The notes under the pieces are model-generated. The model ran no database searches. It saw only the letters and a program-made list of their open reading frames with translations, and had not been told where the DNA came from. From the NCBI RefSeq assembly GCF_900090195.1, contig NZ_LT607803.1:806001-870000 (forward strand): a stretch of 64,000 bases of DNA, in the 5' to 3' direction. Both the position numbers and the translations under genes were made by a program. Of this stretch, positions 35,687-45,668 are shown in pieces. The stretch's first letter is position 1. Each line of letters starts with the position of its first letter. The stretch is from Variovorax sp. HW608 (GTDB taxonomy: Bacteria > Pseudomonadota > Gammaproteobacteria > Burkholderiales > Burkholderiaceae_C).

Positions 35687-38437
35687 TCAGCGCTCCTGCT
35701 TGCGCAGCATCAGCACGGCTGCAGCGAGGATGACGGGAATCGCCACGGCCAGCGGCCAGAAGGAGCCGTGCAGGTCGGCGAATCCCAGGCCCTTGTTGAA
35801 CACGCCGCGGCTGATGGTCATGAAGTGGCTGGCCGGATAGATGCGGCCGACGAAGGCGCCGGCGCCTTCCAGCGAACTGACCGGCTCGGTCATGCCGGCG
35901 TACTGCACGACCGGGATCATCGTGCCGATCATCGTGAAGAACAGCGCCGCCACCTGGCTGCGCGTGAAGGTGGAGGCCAAGAGGCCGATGCCGGTGGCAC
36001 AGACGGCGTAGAGCACGGCGGCGAGCAGCAGCGCCGGAAAGCTCCCCTTGACCGGCACGCCGAAGATCGTGACCGCCATGAGGGTCATGAGCAGGAAGTT
36101 CAAGAGTGCCAGGCCGATGTAGGGAAGCTGCTTGCCGAAAAGGAACTCGCTGCGGGTCACCGGCGTCACGTACAGGTTCAGGATCGACCCGAGTTCCTTT
36201 TCGCGCACCACCGACAGCGCGGTGAGCATGGCAGGCAGCATCATGAGCAGCATCGGAATGACGGCCGGCACCATGGCGGGCAGGCTCTGCACGTCGGGGT
36301 TGTAGCGAAAGCGGGTCTCGACGCTGGCCGCGGCGCCCGCCGCGGCCTGGCCGATGCGGCGCTGCACCAGTTCGGCCAGCCAGCCCTGGTGCATGCCCTG
36401 CACGTAGCCCGAGACGGTTTCCGCGCGCGAAGGCATCGCGCCATCGATGTAGGCGCCGATCTGGACCGATCGCCCGTGCAGGACATCGCGCCCGAAGGCC
36501 GGCGGAATGACCAGCGCCAGCGACAGCTCGCCGCTGCGCATGCGCCGGTCCAGTTCGGCCTCGTCCGAGATCGCGTCGTGCTCGACGAAGTAGCGCGATC
36601 CCGAAAGATTGAGCTCGTAGCCCTGGCTCATCTGGCTCTGGTCGTAGTCGAGGATGGCGAAGCTCAGGTCCTGGACGTCCATGTTGATGCCGAAGCCCAT
36701 GATGAACATCAGCAGCAGGCTGCCGACAAGCGCCAGCGTGGCGCGCACCGGGTCGCGCCGCAACTCGAGCGACTCGCGCACGGTGTAGCTCCAGGCGCGC
36801 GCCAGGCTGAAGCGGCGGCCCGGCGCAGGCGGGTGCGCGCCGGGCGAGGCGCCGGCGCCCATGCCGGCCCCCGCGGCTTCGGGCATGTCGCCGCGCGCAC
36901 CGGCTTCTTCCAGGTAGGCGATGAAGGCCGCTTCGAGGGTCTCAACGCCGCGCTGCCGGACCAGCGCGGCGGGCGTGTCGCTGACCAGCACGCGGCCTGC
37001 GTGCATGAGCGACATGCGGTCGCAGCGCTCGGCCTCGTTCATGAAGTGGGTCGAGATGAAGATCGTGACGCGATCGCGCCGCGACAGCTCCACCAGCAGT
37101 TCCCAGAACCGGTCGCGCGCCACGGGATCGACGCCCGAGGTGGGCTCGTCCAGGATCAGCAATTCGGGGCCGTGCACCATCGCGACCGCCAGCGACAGCC
37201 GCTGGCGCACACCCAGCGGCAGCGCGTCCGGCAGGCTGTCCATGAGCTCGCCGAGCCCGAAGCGGCCGGCCATGGCCTGCGCCCTGGCTGGCACCTCGCC
37301 CTCCGGGACGCCGAACAGCCGCGCATGCAGCACCAGGTTCTGGCGCACCGTGAGCTCGGCATACAGCGAGAAGGCCTGCGACATGTAGCCCACCCGCCGC
37401 CGGGTGGCGATGTCGCGCGGATCGACCTCGTGGCCGAACAGCCATGCGGTCCCTTCGCTGGCCGGGAGCAGCCCGGTGAGCATCTTCATGGTGGTGGACT
37501 TGCCGCAGCCGTTGGAGCCCAGGAAGCCGAAGATCTCGCCGCGCCGGATCCGGAAGCTCACATGGTCCACTGCCACGAAGTCGCCGAAGCGCATGGTCAG
37601 GTCGCGCGCCTCGATCGCGATGTCCTCCTCTTCGGAAGCCGGCAGCGGCGGGATGACCAGCGCCCGATGCCCGCGGCGCTTTTCCGCCGGCAGCAGCGCC
37701 ACGAAGGCCGCTTCCAGATTCGCACTGCCGGTGCGCTCGAGCAGCTCGGCCGGCGTGCCCGTGGCCAGCACGCGCCCTTCGTCCATCGCGACCAGCCAGT
37801 CGAAGCGCTGGGCTTCGTCCATGTAGGCCGTCGCGACGATCACGCTCATGCCCGGCCGGGTCTGGCGGATGTCGGCGATCAGTTCCCAGAACTGGTTGCG
37901 CGCGACCGGATCGACGCCGGTGGTCGGCTCGTCCAGGACCAGCAGGTCCGGATCGTGGATCAGGGCGCAGCACAGGCCGAGCTTCTGCTTCATGCCGCCC
38001 GAGAGCTTGCCCGCGGGCCGCTCGAGGAACGAGAACAGGCCGGTGCGGCGCGTGAGATCTTCGATGCGGCGCCGCCGTTCGCCGGCGTCGTGGCCGAACA
38101 GCTGGCCGAAGAACTGCAGGTTCTCCTCGACCGAGAGAGTCGGGTAGAGATTCTTCCCCAGGCCCTGCGGCATGTACGCGATGCGCATGCACACGCGCTC
38201 GCGATGGCGGCGCCCGGCCATGTCGCCGCCCAGTGCCTCGACGCTCCCCTGCTGCACGGCACGGGCCCCCGACACCAGCGACAGCAGCGTCGACTTGCCC
38301 ACGCCGTCGGGGCCGATCAGCCCCACCATGCGGCCGGCCGGAATGTCCAGCGACACATTCGCCAGCGCCTGGACCTTCCCGTAAAGGTAGGAGACGTCGT
38401 CCAGGCGCACGACCGGCGTTGCCGGTCCCTGTGTCAT
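35687..38437 (-). CDS. rbbA: RbbA-like fusion: two ABC ATPase domains plus ABC-2 permease
   Basis: Single polypeptide of 916 residues from ATG 38437. ABC domain 1 is at about 10-235 with Walker [12 protein letters not shown] and signature [15 protein letters not shown] domain 2 is at about 270-500 with [12 protein letters not shown] and a [13 protein letters not shown] signature (the usual SGG is PLG). Both end in DEPTTGVDP or DEPTSGVDP Walker B motifs. An ABC-2 permease of about 370 residues follows. The ATG overlaps the HlyD stop by four bases. It likely powers export of drugs or small hydrophobic toxins; the ribosome-associated role claimed for E. coli RbbA cannot be judged. Confidence 0.9.
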   Translation of the reverse strand: MTQGPATPVVRLDDVSYLYGKVQALANVSLDIPAGRMVGLIGPDGVGKSTLLSLVSGARAVQQGSVEALGGDMAGRRHRERVCMRIAYMPQGLGKNLYPTLSVEENLQFFGQLFGHDAGERRRRIEDLTRRTGLFSFLERPAGKLSGGMKQKLGLCCALIHDPDLLVLDEPTTGVDPVARNQFWELIADIRQTRPGMSVIVATAYMDEAQRFDWLVAMDEGRVLATGTPAELLERTGSANLEAAFVALLPAEKRRGHRALVIPPLPASEEEDIAIEARDLTMRFGDFVAVDHVSFRIRRGEIFGFLGSNGCGKSTTMKMLTGLLPASEGTAWLFGHEVDPRDIATRRRVGYMSQAFSLYAELTVRQNLVLHARLFGVPEGEVPARAQAMAGRFGLGELMDSLPDALPLGVRQRLSLAVAMVHGPELLILDEPTSGVDPVARDRFWELLVELSRRDRVTIFISTHFMNEAERCDRMSLMHAGRVLVSDTPAALVRQRGVETLEAAFIAYLEEAGARGDMPEAAGAGMGAGASPGAHPPAPGRRFSLARAWSYTVRESLELRRDPVRATLALVGSLLLMFIMGFGINMDVQDLSFAILDYDQSQMSQGYELNLSGSRYFVEHDAISDEAELDRRMRSGELSLALVIPPAFGRDVLHGRSVQIGAYIDGAMPSRAETVSGYVQGMHQGWLAELVQRRIGQAAAGAAASVETRFRYNPDVQSLPAMVPAVIPMLLMMLPAMLTALSVVREKELGSILNLYVTPVTRSEFLFGKQLPYIGLALLNFLLMTLMAVTIFGVPVKGSFPALLLAAVLYAVCATGIGLLASTFTRSQVAALFFTMIGTMIPVVQYAGMTEPVSSLEGAGAFVGRIYPASHFMTISRGVFNKGLGFADLHGSFWPLAVAIPVILAAAVLMLRKQER

Positions 38438-39507
38438 TGCACGACCTTGCTGTCGAGCGACGCCGGCCAGGGTTCGGACGCATCGAGCCGGATCCACGCC
38501 ACGCCGGGAACGCCCGTCTTGACCTGCTTGAGATGACGCAGGAGCAGCTCGCGATCGATCTGCGCCCGCACCCTGAACATGAGCTTCTCGCGCTCGTTGG
38601 CGGTCTCCACGGTCTTGGGCGTGAACTGGGCGGTGGCCGACACGAAGGAGACGCGCGCCGGGACCACGTAGCCGGGCGCCGCGTCCAGCACGAGGCGCAC
38701 CTCGCTGCCGAGGCCGATGCGGCCCGCCACCGTCGCCGGCACGAAGAAGGTCATGAAGACGTCGGACAGGTCGACCAGGTTCAGCACCCTGCCGCCGGCG
38801 CCCAGCACCTCGCCCGGGTTGGCGACCCGGAACTGAACGCGGCCGTCGCGCGGCGCGGTGAGGGTGCTGTCGTCGATGTCCGCATCGATGCGGGCCACGG
38901 TCGCCTGGCTGGCCGTCACCGCCGACTCGGCGCCCACCACCTGGGCCTTGGCCGCGTCGATGGCGGCCTGGGCCGCGGCCACCTGCGCACGGCTGGCGTT
39001 CAGCGCTGCTTCCGCCCCGCGCATCCGCGCCCGGTCGTCATCGAGCTCCTGTACCGAGGAGGCGCCTTCGCGCGACAGCGTCTCCGAGCGGGCAAGCCGG
39101 CGCCGCGCGGCATCGAGCTCCGCCTCGCGCTGTGCCACGACGGCCTGCGCGGCCTGCTTGTCGCTCTGGCGTGCCACGACCTGCGCGCGGGCGCTCTGCG
39201 CGACGTTGACCGCCTGCTGGCTCTGGGCCGCCGCCTCGTCGCGCTGGGCCTTCAGCACGTCCGCCTGCACGTGCGCCAGCACCTGTCCCGCACGCACGAA
39301 GTCGCCCTCGCCCACCAGCACGTCCTGCAGGCGGCCGCCGAGCTTGGTGGCGATGTCGATCTCGGTGGCTTCGATGCGACCGTTGCCGCTGACGAAGCCG
39401 GCGCCCGGTCCGGAGGGCGAGAACCGCGTCCAGCCCACATAGGCGATTGCGAGCAGCGCGACGATGGCGACGATGGGAAGCAGTTTCTTCTTGAGCGATG
39501 CATTCAT
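38434..39507 (-). CDS. HlyD-family membrane-fusion protein (YhiI-like)
   Basis: Periplasmic adaptor of 357 residues from ATG 39507. It has one N-terminal TM ([18 protein letters not shown]), then [19 protein letters not shown], a long Ala/Gln-rich coiled-coil hairpin (about 80-200), the second lipoyl half ([20 protein letters not shown]) and a C-terminal beta domain. It is coupled by ATGA overlap to the RbbA-like gene and overlaps the end of the outer-membrane gene. Confidence 0.92.
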   Translation of the reverse strand: MNASLKKKLLPIVAIVALLAIAYVGWTRFSPSGPGAGFVSGNGRIEATEIDIATKLGGRLQDVLVGEGDFVRAGQVLAHVQADVLKAQRDEAAAQSQQAVNVAQSARAQVVARQSDKQAAQAVVAQREAELDAARRRLARSETLSREGASSVQELDDDRARMRGAEAALNASRAQVAAAQAAIDAAKAQVVGAESAVTASQATVARIDADIDDSTLTAPRDGRVQFRVANPGEVLGAGGRVLNLVDLSDVFMTFFVPATVAGRIGLGSEVRLVLDAAPGYVVPARVSFVSATAQFTPKTVETANEREKLMFRVRAQIDRELLLRHLKQVKTGVPGVAWIRLDASEPWPASLDSKVVQ

Positions 39508-41012
39508 GGGGTGCCACGGTGGGGGTTCATCGGCGCGTCTTTTCCTCCGGCTCGGACACGGCCGGCAGGGCCCGGCTGCCGCCGCCGAGCGCGCTGTACA
39601 GCGCTGCGCGACGAGAGCCAGGCGCGCCGTCGCTGCACCAGGTCCTGCTCGGAAGCGAGCAGGTCCCGCTGCGCGTCCAGCACCTCCAGGAAGGCCGAGG
39701 AGCCGTTGTCGTAGCGCAGCTTGGCCAGGCGTGCACGTTCGCTCTGCGCCGCCAGGGCGGTGGTCTGCGTCAGCACCTGGCGCTCGAGCGCCTCCTGCGC
39801 GGCCAGGGCATCCGACACATCGCGGAACGCGTTCTGGATCGTGCGCTCGTAGTCGCTGACGGCGATCTCGCGGCGCGTCTTCGCGAGATCCAGGTTCGCC
39901 TGGCGCCGGCCGGCATCGAAGATCGGCAGATCCAGCGCGGGCGCGAACGACCACGCGCCGCTGCCGCCCTTGAACAGGCCGTTCAGCTCCGCGCTGGCCG
40001 TGCCGGCGTTCGCGGTGAGCGTGATGCGCGGGAAGAAGGCGGCGCGCGCGGCGCCGATGTTCGCGTCCGCGGCGCGCAACTGGTGCTCGGCCGCCATGAT
40101 GTCCGGCCGATCCGCCAGGAGGTCCGAAGGCAGGCCGGGGTGCAACGGCGCCACGACCGCATGGTCATCGAACGGGGTCGTCGCGGGCGGAATCACGAGG
40201 GGCTTCCCGACCAGGCGCGTGAGCGCGTGCAGCGTCTCGGCCCGCGACTGGTCCAGTTGCGCGCCCAGCGTCTGCGCCTGCGATGCCAGCGCCTGCACCT
40301 GCTCGAGGTCGAAGCGCGAGGTCGATCCCACTTGAAAGCGACGGGTGAATATCCGCAGGCTCTCGTTGCGAGTGTCGATGGTCCGGTCCGTCAGCAGCAC
40401 GCGCTCGTCCAGTTCACGCAACTGGAAGTAGATGTCCGCCACCTGCGTGACGATCGAGAGCTCGACCGCGCGGCGCGCTTCGTCCGTCGCCAGGTAGCTT
40501 TCGAGTGCGGCCTGCTCCAGGCTGCCGATGCGGCCCCAGAAATCCAGTTCCCATGCGGAGATGCCGAGGCCCGCCTGGTACTGGCCGGCCGTGACCGGTC
40601 GACCGGTGAGGCTCAGATCGGCCGGCGTCCGGCTGCGGCTGCCACTGGCGCCCAGACCCACGGTGGGGAAGCGCTCCGAACGCGCAATGCCGTACAGCGA
40701 TCGCGCCTCCTGCACCCGCAGCACGGCGATGCGCAGGTCACGGTTGCCGTCCAGTGCATCGACGATGAGGGCCCGCAGGCCGGGATCGGTGAAATAGTCC
40801 TGCCAGTCCAGGCCTGGCGCATTCACCTCGGCGGCCGGAGGAATCGGTGCATCGACGGGGTAGCTCGGCGCCACCGGAAGCGGCGGCCGTTCGAACGCAG
40901 GATTGAGCGAACACCCTGTGCAACAGGCAACCAGCATCGCCAGCAGCCAGCCACGCCTTCTCGATTTCTCGATCCATCGCCATGGCATGAATGAAGCAAC
41001 ACTGGATTGCAA
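39504..41012 (-). CDS. Outer-membrane efflux lipoprotein (NodT/TolC family), C-terminus apparently frameshifted
   Basis: Outer-membrane channel of the ABC efflux operon, 502 residues as read. The start is TTG 41012, supported by AGGAGG at 41017-41022; ATG 40988 is an alternative. A lipoprotein signal is seen (WLLAMLVACCTGCSLNP). Two repeated efflux domains follow (ELDFWGRIGSLEQAALESY; ALDLPIFDAGRRQANLDLA). After LASEQDLVQRRRAWLSSR the family usually has ALYSALGGG; that sequence is present but in another frame (ending at 39527), so two bases appear lost, or one gained, near 39597-39606. As read, the last 30 residues are Arg-rich and atypical and the stop overlaps the HlyD start by four bases. 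Confidence 0.85.
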   Translation of the reverse strand: MQSSVASFMPWRWIEKSRRRGWLLAMLVACCTGCSLNPAFERPPLPVAPSYPVDAPIPPAAEVNAPGLDWQDYFTDPGLRALIVDALDGNRDLRIAVLRVQEARSLYGIARSERFPTVGLGASGSRSRTPADLSLTGRPVTAGQYQAGLGISAWELDFWGRIGSLEQAALESYLATDEARRAVELSIVTQVADIYFQLRELDERVLLTDRTIDTRNESLRIFTRRFQVGSTSRFDLEQVQALASQAQTLGAQLDQSRAETLHALTRLVGKPLVIPPATTPFDDHAVVAPLHPGLPSDLLADRPDIMAAEHQLRAADANIGAARAAFFPRITLTANAGTASAELNGLFKGGSGAWSFAPALDLPIFDAGRRQANLDLAKTRREIAVSDYERTIQNAFRDVSDALAAQEALERQVLTQTTALAAQSERARLAKLRYDNGSSAFLEVLDAQRDLLASEQDLVQRRRAWLSSRSAVQRARRRQPGPAGRVRAGGKDAPMNPHRGTP

Positions 41013-41143
41013 CGATCCTCCTCTTGAGATGCGGTTCTCGGTCTGCGTTCGAACCAGAGTGTCGCATCGAAAAGGACAGGGGCAAAACGATCACGAAGGG
41101 ACGTTTGCGCACCGACAACCTTCGCTCGATCTTCGGCGCGAAG

Positions 41144-42754
41144 CTAGATCACATGGAAGTGGTGCGTCCCGTCCGCCGCCAGTTGCGCGACCAGCCCGAA
41201 CTCCCAGTCGAGGTAGGCCTGCATCGCCTCGGCCGGCGCGTCCGTGCCTTCGTAGGGGCGCCGGTAGCGGTCGGTCGCCGGGGTCGCGACATTCTTCCAG
41301 CCGCTTTCCTCCGGCTCGCCGGCCGCGAACCATGCGGCATTGCCGCCCGCCAAGACCGAGACTTCGGCCTCGCTGCCACGCGCTTTCAGCAGGCTGCGCA
41401 GATCTTTCGCGGCGAAGCGCGCGAGCAGGCTGCTGCCGCAGGTCAACACATAGCGTCGCGCGGGCTGGATCGCTTCGATCGCCTGCGCCAGCTGCGCGCG
41501 GATCGCGAACCAGGCGCCGGGGATGTGCCGCCGTGCGTGGTTGACGCCGGCCGTCACGTCGATCACCGCCGTGGTCCCGGGCGACTCACGCAGGTGCCTC
41601 GCCAGTTCGGTCACCGACACTTCATCCACCACCGGCGCATCGGGATGCACGGGCGCCGCCGCGCCGCGAACCTGGCGCGCGGACGTGGGGTGGTCTTCCA
41701 CCACGTACACCTCCCAGCCCATCTGCGCGAGCCACGACGCAGTCATCGGCGCCCGCACGCCATCGTCGTCCGCGAGCACGATGCGCGCGCCGCACACCGG
41801 CGCCTGGTGGTCGGTCTCCTGCACCAGTTGCCCGCCCGGCGCGCTCGCAAAGTGCGGCAGGTGCCCGGCTTCGTATTCCTCGGGCGTGCGCACGTCGAAT
41901 CGATAGACCGTGCGGTCCGGCGCTTCGAGCGACTCGATCGCATCGAGCGCGATGCACTTGACGCCGGCACGCTGCGCAACCTCCTGCGCACTCGCGCGGG
42001 CCACGGCGCGATTCGCCTCCCCCGCCTCGGGCGCGCGCCGCGATGCCTCGTGGTCGAGCGCCTGACCCGCGAGCTTCCAGCCGATGGTGCCGTTGCGCAG
42101 CGCCGCCACCGGGTTCGGAATGCCCGCGTTCACGAGCGACTGCGTGCCGATGATGCTGCGCGTGCGCCCCGCGCAGTTGACGATCACCTGCGTGGCCGGA
42201 TCGGGCGCGAGCGCCCGCACGCGCAGCACCAGTTCGGCGCCGGGCACGCTGGTCGCGGTCGGGATGCTCATGGTCTGGTATTCGTCGAAGCGGCGCGCGT
42301 CCAGCACGACCACATCGGCCTTCGCATCGATCAGCGCCTTGACCTCCTGGGCCGACAGCGACGGCGTGTGCCGCTCGTGCTCGACCAGTTCACCGAAGGC
42401 CTTGCTCGGCACGTTGACGTCGCGGAACAGCTCGCCCCCCGCTTCGCGCCAGCCATCGAGCCCGCCTTCGAGCACATGCACGCGCGTATAGCCGAGCTCC
42501 GCGAGTCTTTGCGCGGCAATCGGCGCAAGGTCGCTGCCCGCATGGTCGCCGTAAAGCACGATGAGCGTGTCGCGGCGCGGGATGCGCCGCCAGGCTTCGA
42601 GCTCCAGCTTCGACAGCGGCAGGTTCGCAGCCCACAGCGGATGCGCCTGCGCGAACGGGTCTTCCTCGCGCACGTCGAGCAGCGCGATCTCCCTGCGCGC
42701 GAGCAGTTCCGCACGTACGGCGGCGAACGAGAGGGTCGGGAATCGGATGGTCAT
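41144..42754 (-). CDS. Sulfurtransferase with four rhodanese domains
   Basis: Cytoplasmic protein of 536 residues from ATG 42754 with four tandem rhodanese modules (about 1-125, 130-260, 275-395, 400-536). Active-site Cys is present only in module 2 (VIVNCAGRTRS) and module 4 (YVLTCGSSLLAR); modules 1 (VLYGDHAGSD) and 3 (VLADDDGVRA) lack it, with Asp at the loop. So two modules are probably catalytic and two structural. The ATG overlaps the thiol dioxygenase stop by four bases, so it likely handles sulfur (sulfane or thiosulfate) released from organic thiols. Confidence 0.9.
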   Translation of the reverse strand: MTIRFPTLSFAAVRAELLARREIALLDVREEDPFAQAHPLWAANLPLSKLELEAWRRIPRRDTLIVLYGDHAGSDLAPIAAQRLAELGYTRVHVLEGGLDGWREAGGELFRDVNVPSKAFGELVEHERHTPSLSAQEVKALIDAKADVVVLDARRFDEYQTMSIPTATSVPGAELVLRVRALAPDPATQVIVNCAGRTRSIIGTQSLVNAGIPNPVAALRNGTIGWKLAGQALDHEASRRAPEAGEANRAVARASAQEVAQRAGVKCIALDAIESLEAPDRTVYRFDVRTPEEYEAGHLPHFASAPGGQLVQETDHQAPVCGARIVLADDDGVRAPMTASWLAQMGWEVYVVEDHPTSARQVRGAAAPVHPDAPVVDEVSVTELARHLRESPGTTAVIDVTAGVNHARRHIPGAWFAIRAQLAQAIEAIQPARRYVLTCGSSLLARFAAKDLRSLLKARGSEAEVSVLAGGNAAWFAAGEPEESGWKNVATPATDRYRRPYEGTDAPAEAMQAYLDWEFGLVAQLAADGTHHFHVI

Positions 42755-43347
42755 GTTGTTCGGCGAAGCTCGGCGGATCGGTCCCACAGATTGGGCAGTT
42801 GCGTGTTGGAATAGCCGGAGGCGAAAGGCTTGCGTGCGCCGTCGGCCGGGTAAGTGTGCCTTCTGACGGCGCCGATGTTGGCGCCATAGACGTGGATGCT
42901 GATCGAGTCGCGATCGTCGAAGGCGTTGTACACGCGATGCACATCGCCCACCGTGGGTGACACCGCCTCCACATCCCCCGGTGCCAGGCGCACCGGCCGC
43001 CCATGCGGCTGCAGCACCGCATCGCGCTTGCGATAAGCCTGGCTGTACTCCGCGCCGCGCAGCATGCCGATGAGACCCCATACGGTGTGGTCGTGCACCG
43101 GCGTGGCCTGTCCCGGCCCCCAGACGAAGCTCACCACCGAGAAGCGCTCGGTGGAATCGGCATGCAGCAGGAACTGCTGGTAGCGCTCCGGATGCGCCTT
43201 GGCGAAGGCGTCCGGCAGCCAGTCGTCGCGAGCGACGAGCCGGCGCAGAAGAGCGCCACCCTGGTCGAGGATCTCCGCTTCTTGCGGTCGGGTGTCGAGC
43301 AGATGGCCGAATGCGATGACGAATTCGCGCAGCGCGGCGATGCTCAT
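42751..43347 (-). CDS. Cysteine dioxygenase-type thiol dioxygenase
   Basis: Cupin Fe(II) enzyme of 198 residues from ATG 43347 that oxidises a thiol to a sulfinate. The metal site is VHDHTVWGLIGML (two His) plus a later His in VGDVHRVYNAF. The family includes cysteine, 3-mercaptopropionate and mercaptosuccinate dioxygenases; Variovorax is known for the latter two chemistries, so cysteine need not be the substrate. Co-translated with the rhodanese protein and divergent from a flavin monooxygenase, giving an organosulfur locus. Confidence 0.9.
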   Translation of the reverse strand: MSIAALREFVIAFGHLLDTRPQEAEILDQGGALLRRLVARDDWLPDAFAKAHPERYQQFLLHADSTERFSVVSFVWGPGQATPVHDHTVWGLIGMLRGAEYSQAYRKRDAVLQPHGRPVRLAPGDVEAVSPTVGDVHRVYNAFDDRDSISIHVYGANIGAVRRHTYPADGARKPFASGYSNTQLPNLWDRSAELRRTT

Positions 43348-43533
43348 CGGGCCTTGGCCGCGTCGAGCGGAATGGCGACATCCGAGGAATTCATGGGCAT
43401 GCACCTTAGCGGCCGGCCCGGGCGCCGCGAACGACGGAAGGCGCATATCCAAACTCGAATTCCTGACTTCTCCCGAACCCGCTCGCGCCTTACGGTCACG
43501 GCCCCGCCCCTCTCCACGCAAGGACCCGACAGC

Positions 43534-44637
43534 ATGAGCGACATCGAATTCATCGGCATGATCCAGACCCAGAAGGTCTCCGAAATCCATCCGGCGCGCG
43601 GCCCCGCGATCGACCGCGACTACGTGCGCGCCTTCGCACAGGCGCACGAGCAGGCCGGGTTCGATCGCATCCTGGTGCCGCACCACTCCACCAGCCCCGA
43701 CGCGACGTTGACCGTGGCCTACGCGGCCTCGGTGACCGAGCGAATCCACTTCATGCTGGCGCACCGGCCGGGCTTCGTCGCGCCCACGCTGGCCGCGCGC
43801 CAGTTCGCATCGCTCGACCAGTACAGCGGCGGGCGGCTCGCGGTGCACTACATCTCGGGCGGCTCCGACGACGAGCAGAGGCGCGACGGCGACTGGCTCG
43901 ATCACGACCAGCGCTATGCGCGCACCGACGAGTACCTCGACGTGCTGCGCAAGGTCTGGACGGCCGAGAAGCCCTTCGACCATGAAGGCGCGCACTACCG
44001 CTTCAAGGATGCGTTCTCCGAAGTGAAGCCGTTGCAGCAGCTGAACGGCCGCCCGCATGTGCCCGTGTATTTCGGCGGCGCATCGGAAGCCGCGATTCCG
44101 GTCGCTGGCAAGCACGCCGATGTGTATGCGCTCTGGGGCGAATCGCTCGACCAGGCGCGCGAGCTCACCGGCCGCGTGCGCGCCGAAGCTGCCAGGCACG
44201 GCCGCAGCGTGCGCTTCTCGGTGTCGTTCCGTCCGATCCTCGCCGAGACCGAGGAGAAGGCCTGGGCGCGCGCCGACGGCATCCTCGCCGAGACGCGCCG
44301 CCTGCGCGTGGTGCAGGGCTTCGGTCGCGGCGGCCCGCAGCAGAGCGAAGGCGCCAGGCGCCTGCTCGCCGCCGCCGACAAGGGCACGCGCCTCGACAAG
44401 CGCCTGTGGACCGCGGTCGCGCAGGAGATCGGCGGCCGTTCGAACAGCACCGCGCTGGTGGGCACGCCCGAGCAGGTGGCCGATGCGCTGCTCGACTACC
44501 ACGAGCTCGGCGTCACCACCTTCCTGATCCGCGGCTTCGATCCGCTCGAAGACGCGACCGACTATGGCCGCGAATTGATCCCGCGCACACGCGCGCTCGT
44601 CGCGGAGCGCATCGCCGCACGCCGCAAGGCCGCCTGA
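43534..44637 (+). CDS. LLM-class FMNH2-dependent monooxygenase (alkanesulfonate monooxygenase-like)
   Basis: Bacterial luciferase-like enzyme of 367 residues from ATG 43534. Family features are FDRILVPHHSTSPDA, ERIHFMLAHRPGFVAPTLAARQ, YSGGRLAVHYISGGSDDEQ and PVYFGGASEAA. It resembles SsuD, which releases sulfite from alkanesulfonates using reduced FMN. It is 14 bases upstream of an SsuA-like binding protein. The FMN reductase partner is not adjacent; the FMN reductase at 33950 might serve but this is a guess. Confidence 0.92.
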   Translation: MSDIEFIGMIQTQKVSEIHPARGPAIDRDYVRAFAQAHEQAGFDRILVPHHSTSPDATLTVAYAASVTERIHFMLAHRPGFVAPTLAARQFASLDQYSGGRLAVHYISGGSDDEQRRDGDWLDHDQRYARTDEYLDVLRKVWTAEKPFDHEGAHYRFKDAFSEVKPLQQLNGRPHVPVYFGGASEAAIPVAGKHADVYALWGESLDQARELTGRVRAEAARHGRSVRFSVSFRPILAETEEKAWARADGILAETRRLRVVQGFGRGGPQQSEGARRLLAAADKGTRLDKRLWTAVAQEIGGRSNSTALVGTPEQVADALLDYHELGVTTFLIRGFDPLEDATDYGRELIPRTRALVAERIAARRKAA

Positions 44638-44651
44638 GGACCTGCAAGAAC

Positions 44652-45617
44652 ATGGACGCCCACACTTCGTTTTCGCGCCGCCATTTCATCGGCCACACGC
44701 TCGCAGGCGCTGCCACGCTGGCCCTGCCTTCCGCCCTGCTGCACGCGCAATCCCGCCCGCTGCTCAAGGCCGGCGACCAGAAGGGCGGCTTGCGCGCATT
44801 GCTCGAAGCAGCGGGCGGCCTCGAAGGCCTCGGCTACGACATCCAATGGTCGGAGTTTCCCGCTGCCGCGCCGCTGGCCGAGGCGCTGAACGCGGGCGCG
44901 GTGGATTCGGGCCCGATCGGCGATGCACCGCTGATCTTCGCACTCGCCGCGGGCACGCGCGTGAAGGCGATCGGCGCGAACCGGTCCGATTCGTACGGCA
45001 CCGCGGTGCTCGTGCGGCCCGATTCGCCGCTCAAGACCGCGGCGGACCTCAAGGGCAAGAGCATCGCGACCAACCGCGGCTCGATCGGCCACTACGTCAC
45101 GCTGAAGGCGATCACGACCGCCGGCCTGAAGCCGGAGGACGTGACCCTGCGCTTCCTCGCACCTGCCGATGCCAAGCTCGCGCTCACGCAGGGTTCGGTC
45201 GATGCATGGGCCACCTGGGAGCCCTACACCGCGCTCGCCGAAACGAGCCAGCACGCGCGCGTACTCGTGAGCGGGCGCGACCTGCTGCCGGGCCTGAGCT
45301 ACCTGGCGGCCACCGATGCGGCGATCGCCGCCAAGCGGCCGCTGCTGCAGGACTTCCTGCAAAGGGTGGTGAAGGCCCAGAGCAGGTCGTTGCGGAACGT
45401 CGATGCGTATTCGGCCACGCTCGCGAAGATCATCGGCATCCCGCCCGAAGCCGCCAGGCTGCAGTTCGAGCGCCGGCAGCAGAAGTGGGTGCCGATCGAC
45501 GCCCAGGTCATCGCCGACCAGCAGCGCACGGCGGACTTCTATCACCAGGTGGGGCTCATCAGGCAGGCGCTCGACGTGCGGCCGACCTTCGATCCCGGCT
45601 TCTCGATCGGCGGCTGA
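44652..45617 (+). CDS. SsuA-like ABC substrate-binding protein, Tat signal
   Basis: Periplasmic binding protein of 321 residues from ATG 44652. The N-terminus SFSRRHFIGHTLAGAATLALP is a twin-arginine signal. The mature domain resembles SsuA/TauA sulfonate or nitrate binders (GDQKGGLRALLEAAGG, YGTAVLVRPDSPLKTAADLKGK, GSVDAWATWEPYTALAE). No ATPase or permease gene follows, so it depends on a transporter elsewhere. It shares an operon with the flavin monooxygenase. Confidence 0.92.
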   Translation: MDAHTSFSRRHFIGHTLAGAATLALPSALLHAQSRPLLKAGDQKGGLRALLEAAGGLEGLGYDIQWSEFPAAAPLAEALNAGAVDSGPIGDAPLIFALAAGTRVKAIGANRSDSYGTAVLVRPDSPLKTAADLKGKSIATNRGSIGHYVTLKAITTAGLKPEDVTLRFLAPADAKLALTQGSVDAWATWEPYTALAETSQHARVLVSGRDLLPGLSYLAATDAAIAAKRPLLQDFLQRVVKAQSRSLRNVDAYSATLAKIIGIPPEAARLQFERRQQKWVPIDAQVIADQQRTADFYHQVGLIRQALDVRPTFDPGFSIGG

Positions 45618-45668
45618 GCTTGCCGGCCTGCGCAGAGCACACGACCCGATGCGGGCTTCTCCGAGCGC

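Noticed and set aside
35675..38536. 953-codon open frame opposite the RbbA-like gene
   Set aside because: The minus strand has two complete ABC cassettes and a permease; the plus-strand translation is low-complexity His/Arg/Gln sequence.
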